Assembly: GCA_964395765.1 (NCBI GenBank)
Contig: CAYNCU010000060.1
Location: 1 to 19,470, forward strand
Reading direction: 5' to 3'
From: DATDPY01 sp964395765
GTDB taxonomy: Bacteria; Bacteroidota; Bacteroidia; Cytophagales; Cyclobacteriaceae
Length of the DNA stretch: 19,470 bases
Shown: piece by piece, positions 5,852 through 14,331 of the stretch
Numbering within the stretch: the first letter of the stretch is position 1
Layout of the letters: every line of letters begins with the position of its first letter
Translations under genes and position numbers: made by a program
The notes under the pieces: generated by a model
Database searches by the model: none
What the model saw: the letters and a program-made list of their open reading frames with translations, nothing else
What the model was told of the DNA's origin: nothing

Positions 5852-8317
5852 ATGATACGATACCTGACAGCCATTTCCCTTTTAATCCCGGGAATCTTAA
5901 TGGCGCAAAAACCTGCACATCATTCTTCTTCGGATATTTACCTGGAGATGCAAAAATTGAATGTACTCGGAAATGTTTTATATGTTGCGGCGCACCCCGA
6001 CGATGAAAACACCCAAATGATTACTTATTTTTCAAAGGGAAAACTTGTCAATACAGCTTATTTTGCATGTACCAGGGGTGACGGTGGACAAAATTTACTC
6101 GGTCCGGAAATCGAATACCGACTGGGCGTAATTCGTACACTTGAATTACTGCAAGCCAGAAAAATTGACGGGGGCAGACAATTCTTCAGCAGGGCCATTG
6201 ATTTCGGATATTCTAAAAACCCGACTGAAACATTTCAATTCTGGGACAAAGATAAAATTCTTTCCGACCTGGTTTGGGTGATACGCGAATTCCGGCCGGA
6301 TGTAATCATCACCCGGTTCGATACCACAGCAGGTATCACCCACGGTCATCATACCGCTTCAGCTATTCTGGCCATGGAAGCATTCAAAAAGTCTGGTGAT
6401 CCTGATTATGATTCAGGACAGTTGAAATATGTAAAACCCTGGAGTCCTTCCAAATTATTCTGGAATACGGCATGGTGGTATTTCAGGAATAATAATATAA
6501 AAATGGATACAACGGCTTTGATAAGGCTGGATGTTGGCGGGTATAATCCCCTGCTGGGTCAATCTTATTCCGAGATTGCTGCCGAAGCGAGAAGTATGCA
6601 TAAAAGTCAGGGATTCGGGGTTACCGCTTCCAGAGGAGATGATATGGAATATCTGAAACAGTGGGCGGGAACACCTTCTGTCAATAATGTATTCGACGGA
6701 ATTGATATAAGCTGGAACCGGGTGAAAGGCGGCCAGGTAATTCAAAACATGGTGAATGACCTGATTAAAAATTTTAAACCGGACGATCCTTCAAAATCAA
6801 TACCCGGGTTATTGATAATCAGGAAATCTATTGAAAATCTTTCAGATCCTTTCTGGAAAGAGAAGAAATTAAAGGAGATAGACCAGTTGATTTACGATTG
6901 CAGCGGATTATATCTTGAAGCAGTGGCGGATAAACAGGTTCAGGTTGAAGGCGATAGTATCAAAATACGAGTAGAAACGATCAACCGCTCACCGGTTAAT
7001 ATCTCCCTGGATGGAATAATGATGGACCACACGGAAATAAATAAATCCCTTAAAATAAGCTTACCGTATAATCGGGATACTCTATTTTCGATAAAGGGTA
7101 TAATTCCTGAGGACATGCCGGTTTCGGAGCCCTATTGGCTGGTTAATAAACATGGAACCGGGAATTATGTCATCCCTAATCAGCAGATGGCCGGTAAGCC
7201 CTGGAATGACCCACCACTGACCATGAAATATAAAATTACAGTTGAGGGAAAGTCGGTGGAATATTCTATTCCAGTAATTTATAAATATAATGACCCGATT
7301 CATGGCGAGGTCTATAAATCCCTGACGATCGCGCCTCCGGTTGTAACCGACGTGGAAAAAGATGTTGAGATTTTCAACGGTGGACTCAAAAAGATCAGCG
7401 TGAAAGTAATTTCAAACCGGGATAAATTTAAGGGAACGCTTTCCTTCGATGTTGACAAAAAATGGAATATCAGTCCGTCAGAATATGATATATCTTTGGA
7501 TAAAGATTCTTCGCGGAATTTTACCTTTACCGTGACTCCACCGGCCGATGAATCGGAAGATGTCATGGATTTTAAAATAACTGCGGGTAATAAATCTTAT
7601 GACCGTGGAATGGAATCCATCAATTACCCCCATATTCCGGAAGTTTATTTATATCCTTTGTCGGAAATCAAGTTGGTGAATCTGCATGTCAAGATCCGTG
7701 GAAAAATGATCGGGTATCTCCAGGGTGCAGGCGATGAAATCCCCGATGGGCTTGAACAACTCGGTTATTCAGTTACTGAATTGAAAGGAAATGATCTCGG
7801 GGGCGACCTGAGCCGATTCAATTCGATCGTGATTGGAGTAAGGGCATTTAATACGATAGATCAATTGTCAAAATATAATTCAAATCTTTTTAACTATGTC
7901 AGGAACGGTGGGACCCTGATCGTTCAATACAACAACAATTACCGAATGGTAACGACGGATGTCTCCCCATACCCGCTTTCCCTTTCCCGGGATCGAATTA
8001 CCAATGAGGATTCACCGGTGCGGATCATTGCCCCGGATAACCCGATTATGACCGACCCTAATCTGATCACCGAAAAGGATTTTGAAGGCTGGGTCCAGGA
8101 ACGCGGGTTGTATTTCCCCAATAAATGGGACAGTCATTTTACCGCTGTTATATCCAGCGAAGATCCGGGTGAAAAGCCTCTGACCGGGGGAATCCTGGTC
8201 GCTAAGTATGGATCCGGATACTATATTTATACTTCGCTTTCCTGGTTCAGGGAGATCCCGGATGGGGTACCGGGGGCTTACAGGATCTTTGCGAATATGC
8301 TATCCTTAGGGAATTGA
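5852..8317 (+). CDS. Exported multidomain PIG-L (LmbE-like) deacetylase
   Basis: The 821-residue protein begins with a probable signal peptide (residues 1 to about 18, ending ILMA before QKP). The PIG-L deacetylase domain spans roughly 40-270. It has the zinc motif AAHPDDE at 46-52 (ligands His48 and Asp51, general base Asp50) and a second motif THGHHTAS at 163-170, whose His167 should be the third ligand. PIG-L enzymes remove N-acetyl groups from GlcNAc-type sugars. The middle part (about 330-600) looks like beta-sandwich modules. The C-terminus (about 605-821, containing IGYLQGAGDEIPDGLEQLGY and later NGGTLIVQYNN) resembles a Rossmann-like ThuA/class I glutaminase fold without an obvious catalytic triad. 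The location should be periplasmic. The natural substrate is unknown. It precedes a lipoprotein hydrolase by 57 bp on the same strand. Confidence 0.85.
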   Translation: MIRYLTAISLLIPGILMAQKPAHHSSSDIYLEMQKLNVLGNVLYVAAHPDDENTQMITYFSKGKLVNTAYFACTRGDGGQNLLGPEIEYRLGVIRTLELLQARKIDGGRQFFSRAIDFGYSKNPTETFQFWDKDKILSDLVWVIREFRPDVIITRFDTTAGITHGHHTASAILAMEAFKKSGDPDYDSGQLKYVKPWSPSKLFWNTAWWYFRNNNIKMDTTALIRLDVGGYNPLLGQSYSEIAAEARSMHKSQGFGVTASRGDDMEYLKQWAGTPSVNNVFDGIDISWNRVKGGQVIQNMVNDLIKNFKPDDPSKSIPGLLIIRKSIENLSDPFWKEKKLKEIDQLIYDCSGLYLEAVADKQVQVEGDSIKIRVETINRSPVNISLDGIMMDHTEINKSLKISLPYNRDTLFSIKGIIPEDMPVSEPYWLVNKHGTGNYVIPNQQMAGKPWNDPPLTMKYKITVEGKSVEYSIPVIYKYNDPIHGEVYKSLTIAPPVVTDVEKDVEIFNGGLKKISVKVISNRDKFKGTLSFDVDKKWNISPSEYDISLDKDSSRNFTFTVTPPADESEDVMDFKITAGNKSYDRGMESINYPHIPEVYLYPLSEIKLVNLHVKIRGKMIGYLQGAGDEIPDGLEQLGYSVTELKGNDLGGDLSRFNSIVIGVRAFNTIDQLSKYNSNLFNYVRNGGTLIVQYNNNYRMVTTDVSPYPLSLSRDRITNEDSPVRIIAPDNPIMTDPNLITEKDFEGWVQERGLYFPNKWDSHFTAVISSEDPGEKPLTGGILVAKYGSGYYIYTSLSWFREIPDGVPGAYRIFANMLSLGN

Positions 8318-8374
8318 GTCATTGGATTGAGTAAGTAATTTTATTGATTAAGTTGAGCAAGAATAAAGTTAATT

Positions 8375-9559
8375 ATGTATAAAAAAATTTTTATTCTTTC
8401 GGAATTAAGTCTTTTGTTGTTATTGTATTCCTGTAACAGGAATAACGATAATCAACCGGCTGACACTTACCTGATCGATTACCAGACTAAAAGCTCTATA
8501 AGCGCTTCCGCCATTAAAGTTTTCCTGGTATCGTATGGCATGAGCGATCTGGACAGCCTGGCAAAATATGACGTTAAGATCTACAAAGTTACCTATCATA
8601 CCAGCTACCTGGGAAAGGATATTACCGCCTCCGGGGTAATTGCCATTCCGGCACAGGTAACGGATAACCTGCCGGTACTGGGAGCATACCGGGGCACTAT
8701 TTTTTCTCAGGATGAAGCTCCGTCAAACCAGGCATTCCTTTCCGGTTATGAAATATTTTCAACCCTCGGCTTTGTTACCATTATACCGGATATGATTGGC
8801 TTCGGATCTTCGGATCAGTATATCCATCCTTATTATAATTATGAACTTACTTCGGGTTGTGCTGTCGATATGATCAAGGCAGGGCAGGAGTTTATGAAAA
8901 AACTGAACATCACTTCGAATGGAAAACTTTTTCTTTATGGTTATTCCGAAGGGGGGTATATCACCACGGCAACTCACAAGGCGATTGAATCCAGTCCTAT
9001 CCCCGGGCTTACCCTGACAGCCGTTGCTTCAGGTGCGGGAAGCTATAACCCTGCTGCCGTGATGCAGGATATAGTGAGCCGTGTAGCCTTTACCTCGCCT
9101 TCCTATCTGGCCTTTATTGTTTATTCCTATAAGGATGTTTACGGCTGGACTGAACCTTTAGCAACGTTTTTCAATCCACCTTATGCCGACCTTATACCGG
9201 GGTTACTTGACGGTACCCATAACCAATCTGAAATCAATTCCCAGTTAAACGATACCCTGGATGTATTATTTAAAGTTTCTTACCTGGATCAGATCCGAAA
9301 CGGTACGGAAACACTGCTAACGCATGCGTTGACTGAAAACCGTGTTGATAACTGGGCGCCAAAAGTACCGACCAGGATCTATCATTCCTCTAACGACCAG
9401 TATATTCCCATATCGAATTCCGAGAATACGGTTAAAACCATGAAGAGCCTGGGCGGAAATGCCGAGTTTGTTCAGATCCCGGGCAACAGCCATGAAGATG
9501 CCGGGATACAGATGATCCGTTATGCCGTGCCCTGGCTGGATAGTTTGGCGGAATTTTAG
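8375..9559 (+). CDS. Lipoprotein alpha/beta hydrolase (secretory-lipase or prolyl-oligopeptidase-like)
   Basis: The 394-residue protein starts with a lipoprotein signal (MYKKIFILSELSLLLLLYSC) whose lipobox cysteine is Cys20, followed by an Asn/Asp-rich linker, so it is probably anchored to a cell-envelope membrane. The alpha/beta-hydrolase catalytic triad can be placed: Ser191 in the nucleophile elbow YGYSEGG, Asp341 in SSNDQYIP and His373 in PGNSHEDAG. The sequence GVIAIPAQVTDNLPVLGAYRG leads into an oxyanion-forming region, and VTIIPDMIGFGSSDQYIHPY is typical of fungal/bacterial secretory lipase-like and tannase-like esterases. Substrate is uncertain: an ester or lipid is likelier than a peptide. 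It ends 6 bp from the convergent leuB stop codon. Enzyme class confident, substrate not. Confidence 0.82.
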   Translation: MYKKIFILSELSLLLLLYSCNRNNDNQPADTYLIDYQTKSSISASAIKVFLVSYGMSDLDSLAKYDVKIYKVTYHTSYLGKDITASGVIAIPAQVTDNLPVLGAYRGTIFSQDEAPSNQAFLSGYEIFSTLGFVTIIPDMIGFGSSDQYIHPYYNYELTSGCAVDMIKAGQEFMKKLNITSNGKLFLYGYSEGGYITTATHKAIESSPIPGLTLTAVASGAGSYNPAAVMQDIVSRVAFTSPSYLAFIVYSYKDVYGWTEPLATFFNPPYADLIPGLLDGTHNQSEINSQLNDTLDVLFKVSYLDQIRNGTETLLTHALTENRVDNWAPKVPTRIYHSSNDQYIPISNSENTVKTMKSLGGNAEFVQIPGNSHEDAGIQMIRYAVPWLDSLAEF

Positions 9560-9565
9560 GAAAAT

Positions 9566-10633
9566 TTAATTCATGATCCTTTCCGCAATCCATTTCCCGA
9601 CTTCCGATGTCTTTTTACTTTTTCCTTTATCACTGAGGTCTTCCGTAACATAACCATCCTCTATGGATGCCTGGACTGCTTTTTTGATGGCTTCGGATTC
9701 ATTCGCAAGATGCAAGGAATTCTCCAGCAACATGGCTGCGGATAGGATCGTACCACAGGGGTTGGCGATATCTTTGCCGGCTGCCTGTGGATAGGAGCCG
9801 TGAATCGGTTCATAAACGGATGTATAGGTTCCGATCGATGCTGAAGGCGCCATACCCAGGGATCCGGTGATCACGCTGGCTTCATCGGTTAGGATATCCC
9901 CGAAAAGATTTTCCGTAACAATAACGTCGAAGCCGGTCGGCCACTGGATGATCCGCATGGAGGCAGCGTCAACGTAAAGAAACTCAAGAGTAATATCAGG
10001 ATATTCCCCGGCCATTTGCTGAATGGTCGATCGCCAAAGCCTGGACGTCGCCAGGATGTTCGCCTTATCGACGGCCGTTACCTTTTTCTTCCTCTTACCG
10101 GCGTATTCGAAGGCTACCTTGGCTATTCTTCTGATCTCTTCAACGGTATAAATGCAGGTATCGAATGCTTTCTGACCGTCTTCAGTTCTGCCCCGCGGTT
10201 CACCGAAATAAATACCACCTGTCAGTTCCCTGATCGTTATAAAATCCGTTCCGTCCACAATAGATTTTTTCAAAGGCGATTTATCCAGGAGGGAAGGGAA
10301 AGTAAAGGTAGGGCGGATGTTGGCAAACAAACCCAGTTTTTTCCGCATGGCCAGCAAACCTTGTTCGGGACGAACTTTGGCATTGGGGTCATTATCATAT
10401 TTCGGATCTCCGATGGCGCCGAACAACACTGCCTGGTTATTCATGCAAAGCTGATGTGTTTTGTCAGGGTAGGGGTTACCGCTTTTATCGATCGCGGCGG
10501 CGCCGATCAGCCCATAGGAATAATTAAATTCATGACCGAACTTTTTCCCGGTCGCATTAAGAACGTTTACTGCCTGTTCAATAATTTCGGGTCCGATGCC
10601 GTCTCCCGGCAGTACTGCAAGATTGAATTTCAT
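9566..10633 (-). CDS. leuB: 3-Isopropylmalate dehydrogenase
   Basis: The enzyme oxidatively decarboxylates 3-isopropylmalate to 4-methyl-2-oxopentanoate with NAD+; by established pathway knowledge it can also act on 3-methylmalate in the citramalate route. The 355 residues are the normal length. Seen directly: LPGDGIGPE at 8-16, substrate arginines in AMRKKLGLFANIRP (Arg97, Arg107) and TIRELTGGIYFGEPRG (Arg136, Tyr142), and VDKANIL with Lys190. Metal-binding aspartates are Asp222, Asp246 and Asp250, and the NAD-binding loop is SVYEPIHGSYPQAAGKDIANP at about 272-292. It is the last gene of the minus-strand ilv-leu operon, 27 bp after the citramalate/isopropylmalate synthase gene, and ends 6 bp from the convergent hydrolase gene. 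Confidence 0.96.
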   Translation of the reverse strand: MKFNLAVLPGDGIGPEIIEQAVNVLNATGKKFGHEFNYSYGLIGAAAIDKSGNPYPDKTHQLCMNNQAVLFGAIGDPKYDNDPNAKVRPEQGLLAMRKKLGLFANIRPTFTFPSLLDKSPLKKSIVDGTDFITIRELTGGIYFGEPRGRTEDGQKAFDTCIYTVEEIRRIAKVAFEYAGKRKKKVTAVDKANILATSRLWRSTIQQMAGEYPDITLEFLYVDAASMRIIQWPTGFDVIVTENLFGDILTDEASVITGSLGMAPSASIGTYTSVYEPIHGSYPQAAGKDIANPCGTILSAAMLLENSLHLANESEAIKKAVQASIEDGYVTEDLSDKGKSKKTSEVGKWIAERIMN

Positions 10634-10660
10634 TTAAAAATATTTATTTCGGGTAAAAGG

Positions 10661-12172
10661 TTAAAGAATATTCAGCATTTTAATCGTTGCCTTTATGGCG
10701 GCAACCGTCTGGTCGGAATCCAGCCCGCGGGTTTTAAATTCACGGCCGTTGTTCCAGGTAATAACCGTTTCAACCAAAGCATCGGTTCTACCGCCCGGGG
10801 GAATGGTAACTTCATAATCCAGTAATTCCGGGAATGGTTTCTTTAATTTTTTATAGATGGTTTTCAAAGCATTCATGAAAGCGTCATACTGGCCGTCACC
10901 TCCGGCATGTTCTTCGTAATCTTTACCATCGATCTCGATTTTTACATTGGTCACCGGTTTCAGACCGAGGCTATGGGAAGTAAAGTAATTTTTCAGTTTG
11001 ATCTTCTGTTCAATGGATTCACTTTTCAGTACATCGGAGATGATATAAGGAAGATCATCTATCGTAACGGTTTCTTTCAGGTCGCCCAGTTCAATGATCC
11101 TTTCAGTAACCCTTTTAAGGGCATCCGCGTCAAGCGTGATACCCAATTCTTCAAGGTTGCGTTTTATATTGGCTTTTCCAGAAGTTTTTCCTAAAGCATA
11201 ACTCCGGGTTCTGCCAAAACGTTCCGGCATCAGGTCATTGAAATACAGATTGTCCTTACTGTCACCGTCGGCATGAATTCCACTGCATTGGGTAAAGACA
11301 AATTCTCCGATCAACGGTTTATTGGTAGGAATACGGATACCCGAAAATGTTTCAACCATTTTACTGATCAGGTACAAGTTCGATTCCTTAACAGAGACAT
11401 CCAGTTTAAAATGATCTTTTACTATGGCTACCACACTTGATAAAGGTACGTTTCCGGCCCTTTCTCCCAAGCCATTTACTGTTGTATGCACGCATCGAAT
11501 TCCTGCTTTTAAAGCCGCATAAACATTGGCTGTAGCCAGGTCGTAATCATTATGAGCATGAAAATCAAAATTTACATCAGGATATCTCTTAAGCATGTCG
11601 GCATTAAATTCATAAGCCTCATCCGGCGAAAGAATTCCCAGTGTATCCGGCAACATGATCCGGTTAACCGCTTCATGTTGAAGGTGGTCAACCATAAAAT
11701 ATACATAATCCCGGGAATTTCGCATGCCATTGGACCAGTCTTCAAGATATATATTGGTCGTAATTCCACATTCCCCTGCATATTGTATTGATTTAAGTAT
11801 ATCCTCAATATGTTGTTCGGGTGTCTTCCGCAATTGCTGGGTTAGATGACGGAGCGAGCCCTTGCAAAGCAGGTTCAGAACTTTTCCCCCTGCGCTTTTT
11901 ATCCAGTCGATGGAAATTTTTCCATCGACAAAACCCAACACTTCAATCCTTTCAAGGTAATTATGACTTTTAGCCCATTCCATGATCTTGGCGGCTCCTT
12001 TGAATTCGCCTTCGGATACCCTTGCGGAAGCTACTTCAATCCGGTCAAGATGAATTTCCTCCAGCAGTAACTTGGCGATGTTTAATTTCTCCTGGTGTGT
12101 ATAAGAGACGCCGCTGGTTTGTTCACCATCTCTCAGGGTGGTGTCCATGATGAGAACTTTTTCGTTATTCAT
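10661..12172 (-). CDS. cimA: Citramalate synthase, Leptospira type (likely to be labelled 2-isopropylmalate synthase)
   Basis: The 503-residue protein is a DRE-TIM metallolyase: DTTLRDGEQ at 10-18, a metal-binding DFHAHNDYDLA, and NGLGERAGN. Its C-terminal LeuA-type allosteric domain begins near 390 and includes GGDGQYDAFMNAL and VTIPPGGRTDALVET. Compared from memory with the characterised Leptospira interrogans (R)-citramalate synthase it aligns almost without gaps (RIEVASARVS, IEVLGFVDG, VLNLLCKGS, YLEDWSNG). Residues that set pyruvate selectivity there (Leu81, Leu104, Tyr144) and catalytic Arg16, Asp17 and Glu146 correspond to Leu79, Leu102, Tyr142, Arg14, Asp15 and Glu144. The expected reaction is acetyl-CoA + pyruvate to (R)-citramalate, feeding isoleucine via LeuCD and LeuB. 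2-Isopropylmalate synthase activity cannot be excluded. It sits 14 bp after leuD. DRE-TIM synthase certain; citramalate specificity likely. Confidence 0.78.
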   Translation of the reverse strand: MNNEKVLIMDTTLRDGEQTSGVSYTHQEKLNIAKLLLEEIHLDRIEVASARVSEGEFKGAAKIMEWAKSHNYLERIEVLGFVDGKISIDWIKSAGGKVLNLLCKGSLRHLTQQLRKTPEQHIEDILKSIQYAGECGITTNIYLEDWSNGMRNSRDYVYFMVDHLQHEAVNRIMLPDTLGILSPDEAYEFNADMLKRYPDVNFDFHAHNDYDLATANVYAALKAGIRCVHTTVNGLGERAGNVPLSSVVAIVKDHFKLDVSVKESNLYLISKMVETFSGIRIPTNKPLIGEFVFTQCSGIHADGDSKDNLYFNDLMPERFGRTRSYALGKTSGKANIKRNLEELGITLDADALKRVTERIIELGDLKETVTIDDLPYIISDVLKSESIEQKIKLKNYFTSHSLGLKPVTNVKIEIDGKDYEEHAGGDGQYDAFMNALKTIYKKLKKPFPELLDYEVTIPPGGRTDALVETVITWNNGREFKTRGLDSDQTVAAIKATIKMLNIL

Positions 12173-12186
12173 CTTATCAATTAAAT

Positions 12187-12777
12187 TTATTTTTTGCTTT
12201 CAAACGCTTCGATTTCCTCTTTTAGACTCAGCAAATAATCAATATCATCGTATCCTTTTAACAGGCATTCTTTCTTATAGTTATTGATCTCGAAACTTTC
12301 TGAATCACCGGTTGCTTTTTCCGTGATCCTTTCCTTTTCAAGGTCTACAATAAATTCCGTTTTGGGATTTTCGTATATCGAATCAAATAACTTTTTCAGG
12401 AAAGGTCCTGATACCTGGACCGGCAATAATCCCGTATTCAAGGCATTGTTCTTAAATATATCGGCGAAGAAACTGGAAACGATCACCCTGAAACCGTAAT
12501 CATACAGGGCCCATGCAGCGTGTTCGCGGCTGGATCCGCTTCCGAAATTATAACCTCCGACAAGGATCTTCCCGGAATAGGTCGCATTATTTAATACAAA
12601 GGATGGGATCGGGTCACCGTTTTTATCATATCGCCAATCGCGGAACAAATTATCGCCAAATCCTTTCCTTTCAACCGCTTTTAAAAAGCGAGCCGGAATG
12701 ATCTGATCGGTATCGACATTTTCAATGGGTAATGGTACCGCAGTAGATGTAAGAGTATGGAATTTTTCTATTGACAT
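12187..12777 (-). CDS. leuD: 3-Isopropylmalate dehydratase small subunit
   Basis: LeuD forms the swivelling small subunit of isopropylmalate isomerase with LeuC; the complex converts 2- to 3-isopropylmalate (and, in the citramalate pathway, citramalate to 3-methylmalate). The 196 residues match the usual 190-205. Diagnostic sequence: NVDTDQIIPARFLK at about 20-33, GFGDNLFRDWRYDKNG, and the substrate-recognition loop GGYNFGSGSSREHAAWAL at about 74-91. It lies 13 bp after leuC and 14 bp before the synthase gene, so it is co-transcribed. Nothing unusual apart from a C-terminal acidic tail. Confidence 0.96.
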   Translation of the reverse strand: MSIEKFHTLTSTAVPLPIENVDTDQIIPARFLKAVERKGFGDNLFRDWRYDKNGDPIPSFVLNNATYSGKILVGGYNFGSGSSREHAAWALYDYGFRVIVSSFFADIFKNNALNTGLLPVQVSGPFLKKLFDSIYENPKTEFIVDLEKERITEKATGDSESFEINNYKKECLLKGYDDIDYLLSLKEEIEAFESKK

Positions 12778-12790
12778 TTCATTTACCAGT

Positions 12791-14197
12791 TTATAAAAAT
12801 TCTCTAGGGTCTGAAATCCTTCCCGTAACGGCTGCAGCAGCGGCTGTCAGCGGGCTGGCCAGGATGGTCCTTGCACCGGGTCCCTGACGGCCTTCGAAAT
12901 TCCGGTTGGAAGTGGAGACAGCATATTTCCCGGAAGGGACCTTGTCGTCATTCATGGCCAGGCAAGCCGAACATCCGGGTTGCCGGAGCCTGAAGCCCGC
13001 TTCTTCAAGAATAGCGACTAGGCCTTCTTTTTGCGCCTGCTGTTCCACCTGTCTTGAGCCGGGAACGATCCAGGCGGTAATGCTATCCGCTTTTTTCTTT
13101 CCCTTTATAAAGTTGGCCACCGTACGCAGGTCCTCGATGCGACCGTTCGTACAGCTACCGATGAAAACATAATCCACCTTTTTCCCCAGCATGCTGTCAC
13201 CGGGTTTGAAATCCATGTACTGAATCGATTTTTCGAATGTAAGTCTCCCGCTTTCACCGATCTCGGAAACCTGCGGAATCGGTTTGTCGATATTCAGTCC
13301 CATTCCAGGGTTAGTCCCGAAGGTTACCATGGGGGATATGTCATTGGCATCGAATTCATATTCCTTTTCGAATTTTGCTCCTTCATCCGATTTCAAAACT
13401 TTCCATTCCGCCAATGTTTTTTCCCAATCCTCTCCTTTGGGGATATATTCCCTGCCTTTCAGATAATCGAAAGTTTCCTGGTCAGGGGCAATCATTCCCC
13501 CCCGTGCGCCGGATTCAATGCTCATATTACAGATGGTCATTCTGCCTTCCATGGAAAGCCCACGGATTGCCGATCCTGCATATTCGATAAAATGCCCGGT
13601 TCCGCCAGCCGTTCCGATTTTTGATATGATAAACAGAATGATGTCCTTGGCCGCTACTCCCTTGCTTAATGTTCCGTTGACGGATATTCTCATTTTCTTC
13701 GGCTTGGGCTGTAAAACACACTGGGTAGCCAATACCATTTCGATTTCGGTTGTTCCGATTCCGAAAGCCACACAACCGAAGGCACCGTGAGTCGAAGTGT
13801 GACTGTCGCCGCAAACAATAGTCATGCCCGGCTGCGTGATTCCCAATTCCGGCCCGATCACGTGAACGATACCGTTCCAGGGATGGTTCAGGCCGCATAA
13901 CTGAATCCCATGCTTATTGCAATTTTGGGTAAGCTGTTCCACCTGTTTTCTTGAAAGCGGATCTTTAATAGGCTGATCCTGGTGGAGGGTTGGGATATTA
14001 TGATCCGCCGTTGCAATTGTCTTATCCGGGCGAAGCACTTTTAATCCTCTTTTATCGAGTCCGAGAAATGAGACAGGACTTGTTACTTCATGAATAAAAT
14101 GTTTATCGACATATAAAACCTGGGGGCCGCCCGGGATGGACCGCACCACATGTTTATCCCAGATTTTATCAAATAATGTACTTGGTTCCGAAGCCAT
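12791..14197 (-). CDS. leuC: 3-Isopropylmalate dehydratase large subunit
   Basis: This 468-residue aconitase-family protein carries the catalytic [4Fe-4S] cluster. Its three cysteine ligands are visible as Cys349 (IGSCTNGRIEDL) and Cys409/Cys412 (PGCSACLAMN), matching E. coli LeuC positions. Other family signatures are TADHNIPT at about 63-70, VCGDSHTSTHGAFG at about 128-141 and SIESGARGGMIAPDQ at about 226-240. It is paired with leuD 13 bp downstream. A 134-bp gap with a hairpin separates it from ilvC upstream, the largest gap in the operon, so the leu half may have partly independent expression. Confidence 0.96.
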   Translation of the reverse strand: MASEPSTLFDKIWDKHVVRSIPGGPQVLYVDKHFIHEVTSPVSFLGLDKRGLKVLRPDKTIATADHNIPTLHQDQPIKDPLSRKQVEQLTQNCNKHGIQLCGLNHPWNGIVHVIGPELGITQPGMTIVCGDSHTSTHGAFGCVAFGIGTTEIEMVLATQCVLQPKPKKMRISVNGTLSKGVAAKDIILFIISKIGTAGGTGHFIEYAGSAIRGLSMEGRMTICNMSIESGARGGMIAPDQETFDYLKGREYIPKGEDWEKTLAEWKVLKSDEGAKFEKEYEFDANDISPMVTFGTNPGMGLNIDKPIPQVSEIGESGRLTFEKSIQYMDFKPGDSMLGKKVDYVFIGSCTNGRIEDLRTVANFIKGKKKADSITAWIVPGSRQVEQQAQKEGLVAILEEAGFRLRQPGCSACLAMNDDKVPSGKYAVSTSNRNFEGRQGPGARTILASPLTAAAAAVTGRISDPREFL

Positions 14198-14275
14198 ACC
14201 TAATAATTTAAAATTGAATTCCTTGCCCCTTCGATTTTATTCAGAAGCATGATTTTAATTAACTCTTGCTCAATA

Positions 14276-14321
14276 AAATCCGCAAGACAGATGACTTTTA
14301 TATTTTAAATCTTGCGGATTT
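14276..14321 (-). terminator. Hairpin between ilvC and leuC, possible intra-operon attenuator
   Basis: A perfect 11-bp inverted repeat (AAATCCGCAAG at 14276-14286 and CTTGCGGATTT at 14311-14321) encloses a 24-base AT-rich loop. In the minus-strand transcript the stem is followed by TATTG, so the U-tract is short and partly within the stem. A third CTTGC at 14265-14269 could compete for the GCAAG arm, giving two alternative pairings. It lies just after the ilvC stop, inside the 134-bp ilvC-leuC spacer. It may reduce read-through, stabilise the ilv mRNA 3' end, or switch between the two forms. The repeat is directly visible; the role is inferred. Confidence 0.5.
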
Positions 14322-14331
14322 ATTTATTATC

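Noticed and set aside
10016..10825. 269-residue plus-strand ORF across the leuB/cimA junction
   Set aside because: It is antisense to two certain enzymes and spans their intergenic boundary; it has no domain I recognise.
10661..12172. Straightforward 2-isopropylmalate synthase (leuA) call
   Set aside because: Operon position fits, but the selectivity residues and overall sequence match the Leptospira citramalate synthase better; kept only as an alternative.
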